Of a stretch of DNA of 64,000 nucleotides, positions 12,301 through 25,003 are shown piece by piece. Each line of letters begins with the position of its first letter. Position 1 is the stretch's first letter. Position numbers and translations under genes: made by a program. The notes beneath the pieces were generated by a model. That model was not told the origin of the DNA and did not search any database. It worked only from the letters and a program-made list of their open reading frames with translations. This DNA comes from Plasmodium brasilianum (taxonomy: Eukaryota; Apicomplexa; Aconoidasida; Haemosporida; Plasmodiidae): NCBI RefSeq assembly GCF_023973825.1, contig NC_090127.1:124001-188000 (forward strand). Direction: 5' to 3'.

Positions 12301-14099
12301 CATCTGCATACTCTACATTGAAACACATTTTAATGCATTTTTTGAAGACCTTAATCACCAATGGTATAATGAGTACATGTCACGAAATCCTCTACAAGAT
12401 TAAGATATACATAATTAGAGGAAAAATATAAAAAAAAAACACATTAGTGAAAATATTCGAAGTTAAATAAATTTGTGAAATTTGTTAAATTTGTTAAATC
12501 TGCTATATTGGTTTTATAAGTTAAGTTGCTTTAATTGCTTAAAATGTCTTGCTCGATTAAGATTCTTAAACTGATTACTCAGCATAGTTGATAACTATAA
12601 AAGAAGTTCATTTTGATTTTTATATTTATATACAACCAATACATACCTTGAAACACACAACTGATAGTCTAGTAATTTTTAAAATATATTAGGCCAACAT
12701 AATTTATGGTGGTAGTTATTATAATAAAAAAAGGTTGTACTTTTATTATTTGGATTCTTCGTGTTTCATTAGCATATGTTATAATTCACTCACTTGTGTC
12801 GATGAAAACACAGAAATTGTAACTTTGCGTACAAAATATACATATTATGCATACATGTAATATTCTTAGTGTCAAAGGACTACAAATGCGAGTAATTCCT
12901 CCTATATTTTTACCATCGATTCTACGTAGGTTTACCATCCTCCATTTAGATCATTAATTATATTTTTGTGTTATGTTTAATCAATGTTAATAATATCTCC
13001 ATATTTTATTTTATTCACAGAAACTTCATACACATTTAAAAAGTATAACAACTTATTTTACTAATAAAGGAAAGAACTATTTTACACTCCAACTTCACCC
13101 CTACTTCAAAAAAAAAAGAAAGGCGGGAAACTTATTAATAGTGTTTAAAATAACCCTCAAGAATAAGGGGAAGCTTATTAACAGTATATAATATAACGCT
13201 AAAGAAAAAAGGGAAACTTATTAATATAGTATAATATAATAATAAACAAAAAGCTGAAACTTATTAATAGTGTTTAAAATAACGCTCAAGAATAAGGGGA
13301 AGCTTATTAACACTATATAATATAACGCTAAAGAAAAAAGGGAAACTTATTAATATAGTATAATATAATAATAAACAAAAAGCTGAAACTTATTAATAGT
13401 GTTTAACATAACTCTAAAGTAAAAGGGGAAGTTTATTTATAATGTTTTATAACGTTTGTAGTGATATGGAAATGGAACAAAGGACATATATGTAGTAGTC
13501 AAAGGATGAAACAATTAAAAAAGAAAAAAATATACACTAACTGATAATAATATGAAATTTATTTAGAGTGAGAAATATGGATATATAGATATATGCGTTA
13601 TTCTCTATATATTAAAAAGAAAGTTATAAAAAATTTCAATTTCATAATTTATCTGCTATGTAAACAGTATAAATACACTGACAATTAAATTAAGGATCTA
13701 TAGTTTATATTCATTGATAAAATATAACCTTTTTTTTTTTTCTTATTTGAATTATCGATAAATACTATTACAATAATGTCTTTAGCACAATGAACAAATT
13801 ACATAATAATATTTCTCATAATATCCCTATGCAATATGACAACATTAGGTACATAGAAATAAGAAAAAACAAAATTAACATAGAAAATTGGAAATATTCC
13901 TAAACATACATATAAATATAAGCTAACATAATAATTAAGACATTCTTGGTAACCAATTTTATAATATACTGTTAGTATTTAATTGTACGTATATACAATA
14001 AATTTAATTTTATATTCTTTCTCGCACATTATATGCAAAATTAAAGAAAATAAGTTTTTTTCTTTTTTTTTCCTTTCTTTTGTTTTTGATGTTTATTAG
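12301..14099. other. Gene-free stretch left of the array
   Basis: No open frame of note. It contains the 129-bp higher-order repeat (13131-13440) and several less AT-rich patches (12340-12420, 12860-12960) that may be old gene debris. Sequence resembling the array spacer starts near 14100, which I take as the left limit of the tandem array. Confidence 0.5.
13131..13440. repeat. 129-bp higher-order tandem repeat
   Basis: The word CTTATTAATAGTGTTTAA recurs at 13131, 13260 and 13389, an exact 129-bp period. Each 129-bp unit consists of three diverged submotifs of about 43 bp, each with a GGGGAAGCTTATTAA, GGGAAACTTATTAA or GCTGAAACTTATTAA core. There are two full units and a partial third. Confidence 0.9.
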
Positions 14100-14656
14100 A
14101 AAATTTTTATATACTAATCAGTTTTTTTTTTTTTTTTCTCTTTTTGAATAAATAGCTACAATAAATACTACTACTTACGATAAGAACTCTTAAATACGTA
14201 AACTTCTCACTATAAAATAAACTCATAAAGTAATACAATAAATTACATGGTTAAAACATGATGTATAATGAAAAAAGTTCAATTAAACACACTACAATGT
14301 TTAAATTTATTTTCAACAAAAACGTACACAAATATATATAATATATATACAACTAAAATATTCCATACTTCCAATTACTTCAATAATTTCAGTACCTTCA
14401 TAATACATATTAAATAACATATTATATGTATATAAAAAAGAAAAGATGCGTGGAAAAAAAAATAATATAACGCACACGATTCTTTATATATGTTGAAAGG
14501 TGTTAAAAATAACTTCATTAATTAAGAACTACTAGTGCAAATGTGTAGAGTGGATCAGCAAATGAAAGTCAGAAATCATTACTTCATATCAGATTGCGAG
14601 TTTACACTGAAGAATGCATCTGGTTTATGATGGTCTTGATCTTCAGGACTTTCATA

Positions 14657-15346
14657 TTAGTATTTTGATCGTATGAATGTAGATTCTCTTAGTATATCAA
14701 CAAGGAAGCTCCCAACTGTAACTATATTATTATGGATCATTTCCGGTGAATATTTGATACATTTTTCTTTTTCATAATCATTTTTAACTTTTTTTATTTC
14801 ATTTTTATTGTAACACATTTTTCTTTTATCTGGATACTGTTTCGCACTGTAGACCTTCACAGACATTTCCTCACCAACTCTTTGTTCAATCCAAAAAAAA
14901 ATTTCGCCCTGCTTCAAATATTCTTCTGTTAAAACACCTTCAATCACAAATGAATTAAGACGCTTTTTTATTCTGCTAACACAGTTATTCTTGGATTCGT
15001 CGTCAACAAATTTATATCCATACTTTTTTTCAAATCCGCGTAAAACTGTTAAAATATTTTCGGTTTTCTCTATTTCTAAAAACATTTTTGCTTCATCAGC
15101 ACCATATAGCAATAATTGATACAAAAGGTCAAATGATACATTAAACTCTACATTTCCCAGTTTCTTAGCTTCTTCTGTAACATCATCCTTAAAGTATTCA
15201 TAGTTGTATTCACTCTTCTTCTTATCCTTGGTATGTGTTTTTGCAGCTTATCCCTTAAATGGACGTTCCTTCATGTCTCCAGCAGCGCACTTAGTAAGTG
15301 CACGCATAAAGAAAATTTGGATTTGTAAATAGGTATATATATTCAT
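14657..15346 (-). pseudogene. Array gene 1: P27/25-like, one premature stop
   Basis: Leftmost copy. The start at 15346 and leader (MNIYTYLQIQIFF...KCAAG) are in place, but codon 33 is TAA (15248-15250). The rest stays in one frame to 14657: NVEFNVSFDLLYQLLLYGAD, then KTENILTVLRGFEKKYGYKF, the NNCVSRIKKRLN helix, and a diverged EEYLKQGEIFFWIEQR in which the usual YC is YL. It ends about 25-30 residues short of the other type A tails. The only visible fatal lesion is the nonsense codon, but the lost Cys and altered FFWIEQ context suggest relaxed constraint. Confidence 0.82.
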
Positions 15347-15727
15347 GGCAACTAATTAATTCGTAGACAGTACAAATATTCGAGAATACGAATGAGTAAA
15401 AATAAATTTATTATTTTCTAAAGGAAAATTCTCCAAAAGAAATATATACTTAAATGTGCATTATATTAGCTATAAATATTCCAAAGTAACAGGTAAAATA
15501 AAGGCATCTAATATACACACCAACAAAAAATATATAATAAAATATATCCTTAAATGATTGGAGAAATAAAATGTTTTCTAATTCGTTGTAAAATTATTTT
15601 CTTTTATGCTTTCATTAAAATGTTTATTCATTTATAATTATATTGTATAAATCATGAGATATATCGTTTTCTATTTCAATATCTTCTTTAATTTTAAAAG
15701 CACAATAATATTTTTGAATATTTAAAA

Positions 15728-15767
<40 letters not shown>

Positions 15768-16374
15768 TGTTATGAATTAATATTGTTTTTAAAAAAAAAA
15801 AATTAAAAGTACATTAATTTTTTTTTTTTTTTTGGGATTAAAATTATTAATGAGTTCTATTAATCGATAGATTCGGCTTATATATAATTATTTCCCTTAT
15901 ATCTAAAAAAATATGCTCAAAAAAAATAGTAAATTTTACAGTATTTTTATTTTAAATACTTATAATCCATAAAATTTAAATAATATATTTTCTCCATGGA
16001 TAATAAAATTACACATCATACACATTAATCCATTACTTGGCAAAATATGTATTTTATTTACAATTAAAAAAAAATAATTCATTTAAAAAAAAAAAAAATT
16101 GCCTTATTATTCTTATTCGTACTTTGTTTAATATAGTACTATATATCTATGTTAAATAAAAAAACTATGGAGCTTTTCTGTCTTTTTTTTTTTATTATTT
16201 TAACTGCATTTAATTTAACTTCAACTTTAGTTACGAACATGTAAAAAATTAAAATTCACAATTAAAAAAACTCAAAGAACTGTAAATAAATAACCATATG
16301 GTTAAAAAACTATGTATGGAGAACAAAATGTTCAATTTAGTACCTTACAATTTAAAAATTCTTTTAACGAAAAC

Positions 16375-16380
16375 GTACAC
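16375..16380 (-). promoter_or_regulatory. GTGTAC sites, candidate AP2-G motifs (representative)
   Basis: GTACAC on the plus strand (GTGTAC on the coding strand) occurs at the homologous spacer position at 14324-14329, 16375-16380, 34862-34867, 38981-38986, 45352-45357, 47724-47729 and 53996-54001; 32812-32817 has GTACAT. A second set, the palindrome GTGTACAC, lies just past stop codons at 22972-22979, 30989-30996 and 41256-41263. The GTAC core matches the known binding motif of the sexual-commitment factor AP2-G. A role for these sites is inference; each lies about 1 kb upstream of the next gene's start. Confidence 0.35.
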
Positions 16381-16625
16381 ACATACATATGGGGAACAAG
16401 AATACTACAAAAGTTCTAACACTTAAACGTTTTCATTAACTTTTTAATACAAACTTAATTACATACTACTCGTATAAAAAAAAGGGCTCAACGAGAAAAA
16501 AATTATTTAGCACTCACAATTATTTATATATATTTAAGGACGTTCAAGAAAAAATCATTAAAATATTAATGGAAAAATAATGCTCTATACATTATGCCGA
16601 GAGGAGAAGCGATGAAAATCTGGTA

Positions 16626-17693
16626 TCAGTTTTTATCTTCAGTAGTCGAGTTTTCTTTTTCTTTAACTTCAGGTTTTTTATGGCTTGAATCTTCTGGATT
16701 AAAATATATTGGATCTAGAGGTTCAAAATGACTTGGTTTTTCTGATTTTTTATGGCTTGGATCTTCTGGATTAAAATATATTGGATCTAGAGGTTCAAAA
16801 TGGCTTGGTTTTTCTGATTTTTTATGGCTTGGATCTTCTGGATTAAAATATATTGGATCTAGAGGTTCAAAATGGCTTGGTTTTTCTGATTTTTTATGGC
16901 TCGGATCTTCTGGATTAAAATATATTGGATCTAAAGGTTCAAAATGACTTGGTTTTTCTGATTTTTTATGGCTTGGATCTTCGGGTGCTACGGGTAAGAC
17001 CTTGGATGGTACTACTATTTTGGATGTTCTTAATACATCAAGAAGGAAATTCTCTACTGAACTAACAACACCATCTACCATTTTTTCGGAAAGTTTTACA
17101 CTTCTACCTTTTTCTATAGAACCTAAAAGTTTTTTTATTTCAGCTGCATTATGACACATTTTCTTTTTCTCTTCCTCTGTTTTTAGTTTATCTACCTTAG
17201 CAGACATTTCCTCATCTAATCTTTGTTCAACCCAAAAATATTTCTGTGCTTGTTTGCAATATTCTTCTGTTAAAATGTTTTCCATTACAATCAAATTAAG
17301 ACGTCTTTTTATTCTGCTAACACAGTTATTCTTGGATTCGTCGTCAACAAATTTATATCCATACTTACCTTCATATTCATTAAGAATTTCTAATATCTTT
17401 TCAGTTTTCTCAATTTCTAAAAATAGTTTTGCTTTATCAGCACCATTTGGCAATAATTTATACAAAATGTCATTTGAAGCATGAAACTCCACATCTCCAA
17501 GTTTCTTAACTTCTTCCTTAACTCCGCCATTCTTCAAATGATCATATGTATATGCATAAGGTAAAGCATTTTCTGTTTTTAAATTTAGTCCCTTCTTCTC
17601 GGCTTCCTTCATGCATCCAGCTGCGCACTTAAAAAGTGCGTATATAACAAAAATTTGGATTTGCATAAATGTATATATATTCATAGCGAACAA
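16626..17693 (-). CDS. Array gene 2: P27/25-like protein with C-terminal repeats
   Basis: Intact type A member, 355 aa, about 100 residues longer than its paralogs. Leader is residues 1-26 (hydrophobic 10-21, KCAAG at 22-26). The core runs from KEEVKKLGDVEFHAS (about 59) to FLLDVLRTS (about 216-224), with conserved Cys at 124, 146 and 180 and YFWVEQRLDEEMS at 152-164. Residues 238-333 are four near-perfect 24-aa repeats (EDPSHKKSEKPSHFEPLDP followed by IYFNP), then a fifth partial copy and an acidic end. The tail is Pro/Ser/Lys/Glu-rich and probably disordered, a composition typical of antigenic repeats. Other members have a short, similar E/K/N-rich end, so the repeat looks like an insertion into an existing tail. 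Confidence 0.88.
   Translation of the reverse strand: MFAMNIYTFMQIQIFVIYALFKCAAGCMKEAEKKGLNLKTENALPYAYTYDHLKNGGVKEEVKKLGDVEFHASNDILYKLLPNGADKAKLFLEIEKTEKILEILNEYEGKYGYKFVDDESKNNCVSRIKRRLNLIVMENILTEEYCKQAQKYFWVEQRLDEEMSAKVDKLKTEEEKKKMCHNAAEIKKLLGSIEKGRSVKLSEKMVDGVVSSVENFLLDVLRTSKIVVPSKVLPVAPEDPSHKKSEKPSHFEPLDPIYFNPEDPSHKKSEKPSHFEPLDPIYFNPEDPSHKKSEKPSHFEPLDPIYFNPEDPSHKKSEKPSHFEPLDPIYFNPEDSSHKKPEVKEKENSTTEDKN
16695..16982 (-). repeat. 72-bp in-frame tandem repeat (4 copies) in gene 2
   Basis: Four 72-bp units coding for 24 aa each, differing by a handful of bases (for example GGATCTAGAGG versus GGATCTAAAGG, TGGCTTGG versus TGGCTCGG on the plus strand). The near-identity indicates recent expansion. 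No other member of the array carries it. Confidence 0.95.
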
Positions 17694-18390
17694 TAAATTT
17701 GTTCCTTAAAAATTTAGGAATTCGCAAATAAAAATAAATTTATTATTTTCTAAAAGCAAATGTGCTAAAATAATGCAATGCACTTATACGTATGATTTAT
17801 TTTATTTATAAACTTTCCGGGCGTATGTAAAAATATATAATACACAGTAATAAAATTAATACAATAAAATATAAAACTTTTATTCGTTTAAAGGAAAAAT
17901 ATTTTTTTTAAAATTCGTTTAAAATTTATATTTTCCTATGGTTAAGAAAAAAGTTTATGTATTACACTCTTATATATATAATAAGATATGTAGTTTTATA
18001 TTGATGTATCCCCTATTTCGTTTAAATTCTTAAGTGAATCTTAAAATTTAAAATAAAAATAAAATTTTTTTTTTTTTGTGTCATAAATTAATTACAATTT
18101 AAAAAAAAAAATAAAAACACATTAATTTTTTTTTTTTTTTAAGTTTAAATTCTTAATTTATTATGAGTTCTATTTCAACATATATTTATTTTATATATAT
18201 TATTCTAGTTTTTCCAAAAAAAAAATAAGCTCAAAAATGCGAGCAAAATATATAACATTTTTCCTTTAAATATATATTTCTGAACTAGATATATTACACT
18301 TGTATTTTTCTTTATGATATAATAAAATTGTGCATTAAATGTCTGCACTTCGTTTTAACTAGATAAAAATAATATATAGTTTATAAACAA

Positions 18391-18430
18391 TTGGAAAAGG
18401 AAAAAATTCCTTTACAAATACAAATATTAC
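18391..18430. promoter_or_regulatory. Recurring spacer element with small inverted repeat
   Basis: Here the sequence is GTTTATAAACAATTGG then AAAAGGAAAAAATTCCTTT. AAAGGAA and TTCCTTT form a 7-bp inverted repeat around an A-rich loop. Equivalents occur at about the same place in most spacers (near 20415, repeated near 20490, and near 24455, 30450, 43020, 45020, 49480 and 51580), with decay in the CPYK-subgroup spacers (34535, 36600, 38655). Function unknown: promoter element, replication or recombination site, or simple inheritance from the ancestral unit. Confidence 0.45.
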
Positions 18431-18951
18431 TATTTTTTTGATTCCATTTTCAGTAATATAGTAGTAAATAACTAGGTTAAATAAGAAATAAAAGACCTTA
18501 TTGCTCTTTTTTCATTTTTTATTAAATGAGTGCACTTCGAACTTACTTTAAAAATTCTTAAAAACATAAAATTCAAGATTAAAAAAACTCAAAGAAATGC
18601 AATAAAATATTATTTTGTTAAAAAATAAAATGCATTATGAAAAAAGTAAAGTTAAATATACTATACAAATGTATCAATATATTCTTAATGAAAAACTACA
18701 CATTATATAAGTGAAATAAAAAAAAATTCAAAAGTTCTCTGCACATTTATATTTTCTGTGCTGCTTTAATTCAAACTGAACATAAATATGTAAAAAAAAA
18801 AAAAAAAAGAGCAACGAAAAGAGAAAAAAAGTAATTTAACACGTACGACATATTATATATTTTAAAAATTGTTAGGAAAAAACTTTAAATTATTGAATGA
18901 AAAATAGTGATATACACATTATAAGTTGGCTTTGCAATCTAAGTTATGAAT

Positions 18952-19718
18952 CGGTTTTTCTTATCATTAATCGAGTTTTCATAAGGGGGTTCACTATTTT
19001 TATGAGGTTTGTCTTCATGTTTTTCGGGTGACTGTTTACATTGTACTTTTTTTGGATTATTTTAAAACATCTAAAAGGAAGGACACAAGTGTAGTAACAT
19101 TATTGTATATCATTTCTTCTGAAAGTTTTATACTTATACCTTTTTCCAAAACACATATGAACCTTTTAATTTCAGATTTATTTTTGCTCATTCCTTTTTT
19201 CTCCTAACTTTTCTGCTTATTTAGAAAAAGAGCCATTTCCTCATTAACTCTTTGTTTAATCCAAAAAAAATTCTCAGCCTGCTTGCAATATTCTTTTGTT
19301 AAAACATCTTCAATTACAATAAAACTCAGGCATTTTTTTATTTTAATGATACAGTTATTCCTGTATTCGTCATCATTAAATTCATACCCATACGTCACTG
19401 GAATTTATTCAAAAATATATAAAATATTTCCAGGTTTCTCTAATTTATAAAATATTTTTCCTTTATCAGCACCATATATTAATAATTAGCACAAAAAGTC
19501 AGTTGATGCATTAAACTCTACATTTCCAAGTTTTTTAATCTCTGTAACTTGACCAGTCATCATATAATCATACAAGTAGTCATAGGAAAGCTTTTAATAA
19601 TTATGAAATGTTACCATTCCATTATGTCTAGTATTAGGTGCTCTGAATTTCCAGCTGCACATTTAATAATTGCGTATAAGAGGAAAACATGGATTTGTAA
19701 AAAGGTATGCATATTCTT
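18952..19718 (-). pseudogene. Array gene 3: heavily degraded P27/25-like copy
   Basis: The start codon is destroyed: the usual CAT on the plus strand is CTT at 19716-19718 (ATG to AAG). The leader is still readable (MHTFLQIHVFLLYAIIKCAAGN), followed by multiple stops and frameshifts. One open piece remains (19204-19398) with TYGYEFNDDEYRNNC, EYCKQAENFFWIKQR and VNEEM. Further readable fragments lie down to about 18952. The MC motif reads GMSKN, so that Cys is also lost. This is the most decayed copy of the array. Confidence 0.85.
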
Positions 19719-21043
19719 GGCTAACAATAAATTTGTAAAAGAAAAATTAGGAAGAACATGAATCAAAATAAATTTTTTTTATTTAAGAATATTAAGCAAA
19801 ATTCTCTAAAATAATGCACTTAAATGTTTTATATGTGTACACATTCTGCAATAGTAGGTAAATAAATTAACTAGAATGCAGCAATAAATTTAAATGATAA
19901 AATAAAGACTTCAGTATTTTAAAGAAATAAAATATATTTTTAATATTCTTAAAATTTATAATTATTCATGATTTATGAATAGAATTCATTTAGATGAAAC
20001 CATAATATGTAAATTATATATGTTGTTCCATATTTCTAAGCCTTGTTTCAATTGTAAAATATTATGTTTAGTAATTTTTGAAAGGAAAAAAAAATGATTT
20101 TCTTTTTTATTATGAATTAATTTTCATTTTTTTTAAAAAAGCAAAAATGAATTATTAACTTTTTTTCTTTTTATATTTGAATTCTTAATTATTGTAAGTT
20201 TTTTTATTCCATGATAGATGCCTATTATATATATTATTATGGTTTCGCTAAAGATATATTCTGAAATATACTAGTAATGTAATTAACATTTTTCTTTTAA
20301 ATGGATAGTTCTAGGCAAGTAAAATTATATCAGTACAGTTACTGTATAGTAAAATAAAATTATGCATTAGATATATCTCCTTCACCTATTTATAGACAAG
20401 AAAATATATCCTTTATAAACAATTAGAAAAGGAAAACATTCCTTTATAAAATGCAAAATTACAGTTATATTTCTTCATATCGTTTAAAAGCACTTCGAAA
20501 AGGAAAAAATTCCCTTATAAAGACAAATAATTACTATTTTTTTTGTTCTATTCTTATTATCTTACTATATTTCTATATTAAACAAGAGATATGAGAAATC
20601 TATAACTCTTTATTTTTATTAAATAACTACAGTTCACTTCAACTTAAGTTACGAATTCATAACATAAAATTCACAATTAAAATGACTCAATAAGATATTC
20701 AAAAAAAATATATGTGGTTAAAAAAGAATGTATAATGAATACATATCAATTAAATACAATTCAAAAGAATAAATTTATTTTTAAGGAAAACTCACAAATT
20801 ATAGAAATATGGACTATAAACATATGTCAAATATTCCATAAATTTGATATTTATAATATCTTCTCAATGAAGGTTTAACCGTGTATTATACATGTTTAAA
20901 AAATAGAGATATACAGATATAAAAAAAACTATTTAACCCTCACAATTATTTATGTAGTTTAAGACGTGTTAGAAATAAGTTTAAATTATTAATAGGATAC
21001 TCGCATTATATATATTATTCGGAATGGATAGGAAAGGAAGAAC

Positions 21044-21792
21044 TTGCATTCCCTTTTCTTGTCAGTAGTTCTGTTACTACCTGGATCTTCTGGTTTAATG
21101 GGTAAACTTTAGGATTGTAAAATTATTTTTTACTTCTTATTACATTATTGAGGAAGTTTTCAATTGTAATAACAGTACTGTCTTTAATTCAATCTGGTAA
21201 TTTTATATTTCTTTTTCTAAAATACATAAAAGTCTTTTTATTTCATCGTCGTCATTACCCATTATCCTTTTACCTTCATCAGTTTTTTGCTTATCTACCT
21301 TAACGGACATTTCCTCATCTATTCTTTGCTCAATCCAAAAATAATTTTGAGCTTGTTTGCAATATTTCTCTCTTAAAACACCCTCAATCACGATTGAATT
21401 AAGACACTTTTTTACTCTGTTAACACAGTTATTCTTCGATTCTTCGTCAACAAATTTATATTCATACTTTTTTTCAAATCCTCGTAAAACTTTTAAAATA
21501 TTTTCGGTTTTCTCTATTTCACTAAATATTTTTTTTTTTATTAGCACCATGTGGCAATAATTGATACAAAAGGTCAATTGATGCATTAAACTCTACATTT
21601 ACAAGTTTCTTAATTTCTTCTCTAAGGAGGCCACTCTTATAATAATCATTTGTATTCGTAGTTCTTATCACCCACTCTAACTGTTATGCGCTCCTCTATG
21701 TTAGATTCTTCTTCGTTCATGCATCCATCAAAGCACATAAAAAGTGCGTATATGACGAAAATATGGATTTGTATAAACGTTTATATATTCAT
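21044..21792 (-). pseudogene. Array gene 4: frameshifted P27/25-like copy
   Basis: The start codon (21790-21792) and leader are present. The N-terminal part then breaks before the core. The open piece 21203-21586 covers SEIEKTENILKVLRGFEKK, NNCVNRVKKCLN, EKYCKQAQNYFWIEQR and IDEEMSVKVDKQKT. There is a frameshift around a T-run near 21531-21540 and another before the C-terminal helix, after LLCILEKE. The MC motif is MGND, so that Cys is lost. The 3' end position is approximate. Confidence 0.82.
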
Positions 21793-23014
21793 AACTAATA
21801 ATAAATTTATAGATGGAAAATTATCTAGTATGTAAATAAAAATAAGTTTATATACTAAAAGTATTCCAAATTCTCTAAAATAATGCACTTATTGATGCGT
21901 TATATTATCTATAAACTATAGAGTACTTAAAAAAATATATATGCTATTCAGAGATAAAAATTTCTATAGTATAATACAAGAATTTCAATAGATTATAGGA
22001 ATAAAATATTTTTTATTTAGTTGAAAACTCATTCTTTCATAATTAAAAGAAGGGTTCATTTATATATATCAGTATTATATATATATTGCTAAATTAATGG
22101 TTTTATATATTAATATATCCCTTTTAATTTTTGTATTTAAAATGGTATGTTTGAAAAATTTTGAAAAATAGAATAAAAAAAAAAAAAAATTCATTATTAA
22201 TTTTTTTGTGCCTTTTAAATTTAAATTCTTAATTATTATAATTTTATTCCTTAATAGATGCCTTTAATATAAATTATTCTTGTTTTACTAAAGATCAATT
22301 ATGCTGAAATACTCCAGCAAGAGATACAACCATTTTCTCTTTTGAATAATTTTTTGTAAGATTCAAAAATTATAGCTGCATTTTTTCCTCATAGTAAAAA
22401 AAAAACTACGCATTAATTATATTACTTCACTGATTATTAAGAGAAATATAGAGTTTATAAACAAAAGAAAAAAATATTTTATAAATATAGAAAATTTAAT
22501 TTTTTTTTCATCTAATTTATTTAATATCTTTTTATATATCTTGGTCAAAAGAGAGAACATATCATATATCTACTTTTTTTTATGCATAAAAAAAATACAT
22601 TTTCACGTTAACATAAGTTACGAATTAGTAAAAACGTAAAATTCATAATTAAAAGGAGTCATAAAAAAATGCATTAAATTATGTAGTTAAAAAAAAATGA
22701 TGCACGAAGAAAAAAGAACAATTAAAAGAACTATACAAAATTATAAATTTATTTTCAACAAAAAATTGCATAATATATATATGAATTAAAGTGCCTCAAA
22801 AGATCTATCCTCATCCATATTTTCCGTATCGCTTTAATGCAAAGATAAAAATAAATTATGCATAAAAATTGGAAGAGAACATAAGAGAAAAGCATCCTTA
22901 AGTACAAATAATTATTCATACATCTTAAAGCGTGTTACAAAAATATTTGAATTATTAATAGAAAAATAGTGGTGTACACATTATAACGAGTGATTTGGTT
23001 ATCCCAGTAGTGAG

Positions 23015-23791
23015 TCAGTTTTTCCTATCAGTAATCGAGTTTTCTTTAAGGGATTCATATGGTCTACGTGGTTGATCTTCAGGATTTTTGGGTATTTTCA
23101 TGGGTTCTTCATTTATGGTTATTCTTAAAACATCAAGAAGGAAATCTTCAATTGTAATTATGGTATTTTCAATCATTTCTTCAGAAAATTTTATATTTTT
23201 ATCTTTTTCTAAAACACTTATAAGTCTTTTTATTTCGGTTTCATTATAACAAATGTCTTCTTTCTCCTTCTGACTTTTTTGGTTATCTATCTTAAGGGAC
23301 ATTTCCTCATCTACTTTTTGTTCAATCCAAAAATATTTTATAGCTTGTTCGCAATATTCTTCCGTTAAAATACCTTTAATTACGATTAAATTAAGACGCC
23401 GTTTTATTCTACTAACACACTTATTCCTGGATGTGGTATCCTTAAAATTGCATCCTTCCATCAATTCAATTTGTTTAACAACATTTAAAATATTTCCAGG
23501 ATCCTCCATCATATGAAATATTTTTGCTTTATCTGTACCATACTGCAATAAATAATACAAAAAGTCAACTGTTGCAAGAAATTCTATATTTCCAAGTTTC
23601 TTAACTTCTTCTTTGACTGGGCCAATCTTCAATAGATCATATTTGTATACATGAGGTGGGGAATTTTCTGAATTTAAACTCTGTTCCTTTGATTCACCGT
23701 TCTTCATACTTGCAGAGGCGCACTTAATATGTGTGCATAGGACGAAAAAGTGGATGAATAAAAAGGTGTATATATTCATGACGAACAACAA
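23015..23791 (-). CDS. Array gene 5: P27/25-like protein, type A
   Basis: Intact, 258 aa. The leader starts at one of two in-frame Met (MLFVMNIYTF); the paralog-consistent start is Met5. The hydrophobic stretch ends at HIKCAS (residue 24 Cys). The core has Cys 125 (NKCVSRIKRRLN), 147 (EEYCEQAIKYFWIEQK) and 181 (ICYNETEIKRL), plus an extra Cys 114 (EGCNFKD) not seen in neighbours. The tail after FLLDVLR is Pro/Glu/Asn-rich and hydrophilic. No membrane segment other than the leader and no RxLxE motif near it, so it is predicted to be secreted rather than PEXEL-exported. Confidence 0.85.
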   Translation of the reverse strand: MLFVMNIYTFLFIHFFVLCTHIKCASASMKNGESKEQSLNSENSPPHVYKYDLLKIGPVKEEVKKLGNIEFLATVDFLYYLLQYGTDKAKIFHMMEDPGNILNVVKQIELMEGCNFKDTTSRNKCVSRIKRRLNLIVIKGILTEEYCEQAIKYFWIEQKVDEEMSLKIDNQKSQKEKEDICYNETEIKRLISVLEKDKNIKFSEEMIENTIITIEDFLLDVLRITINEEPMKIPKNPEDQPRRPYESLKENSITDRKN

Positions 23792-25003
23792 TTTTTTAGA
23801 AGAAAAATTCTCTAATAAATAAAAACAACTGTTTTATTTTCTGAAATTGCTCAAATTCTCTGTAATAATACAACTATATGTGATATTTCTATAATTATTC
23901 CACAGAAATAAATAAAATATATCTAATAAACATCCATTAATTCTTATAATAAAATATAACTTCAACAGATTAAATGAAATATTTTTTAATTTATTTAAAA
24001 TTTAGATTCTTTTTGAATTAACAAGAATTTTCATTCATACATAATAGTATAATATAAAATGCTAGACTAATTGTCTTATGTTAATATACCTTGTTTCTTT
24101 CTAGTTGTAAAATAGTAACTTTTAAAAAATTTTGAAATAAAAAAAAATATATATATTTGTGTTCATAAACTTTCCTTTTATTAGAAAAAAAACAAAAACG
24201 AAAATACATTTTTAATTTTTTTGTTTTTAACATTAAATTCTTAATTATTCTAACTTCTTTTATTGCACGATACATTCCGTTTATGCATATTATTCCCTTA
24301 ACAATAAACAAAAAATTTCAAACAAAACATATAATATATTCCTTTTACATAATGATTTCTAAGATAAAAAAATAAGTATATTTTTTCTATATAATATAAA
24401 AAAAATTGGTATTAAATATACCACTATCACATACTACGAATTAAAATATATATTTCATAAACAAAAAAGGAAAAACCTTTTTTATAAATACAAAAATTGC
24501 AATTTTTTTGCTTCTATTTTGTTAAATACTAATTATATAACTAATTTAAATAATAAACTATTGAAAGCTTTGATTTTTTTTTTTTTGTTCTATAACTTCC
24601 ATTTTACTTCAAAATATGTTTCACATTCATAAAAATGTAAAATTAAAGACTACAAACGCAATAAAATTGTGTAATTAAAAGAAAAACATGTATAAGAAAA
24701 AAAATATTAATTAAATATACTACAAATGTACATATTTATTTTAACCAAAAAAATTATACATTATATCAATGAACTACAAATATACATCAAACGTTGTATC
24801 TCCTTGATATTTTTTTTAATCATTAATGCATTTTTAAGAAAACATCATATTCATAAAAAAGAGAAGAGCGAATATATGAGAAGTTTACATTAAAACGGAT
24901 TATTTATATAATTCCAGAGATGTTAAAAAAAATTTTTTTTAAACTAATACAAAAATATATAGGAAAAAATTAATACATGTGGTTCTACAATCTAAATCAT
25001 AAA

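Noticed and set aside
10441..13440. Repeat blocks considered as CRISPR-like arrays
   Set aside because: Contiguous tandem repeats without unique spacers, in a eukaryotic genome.
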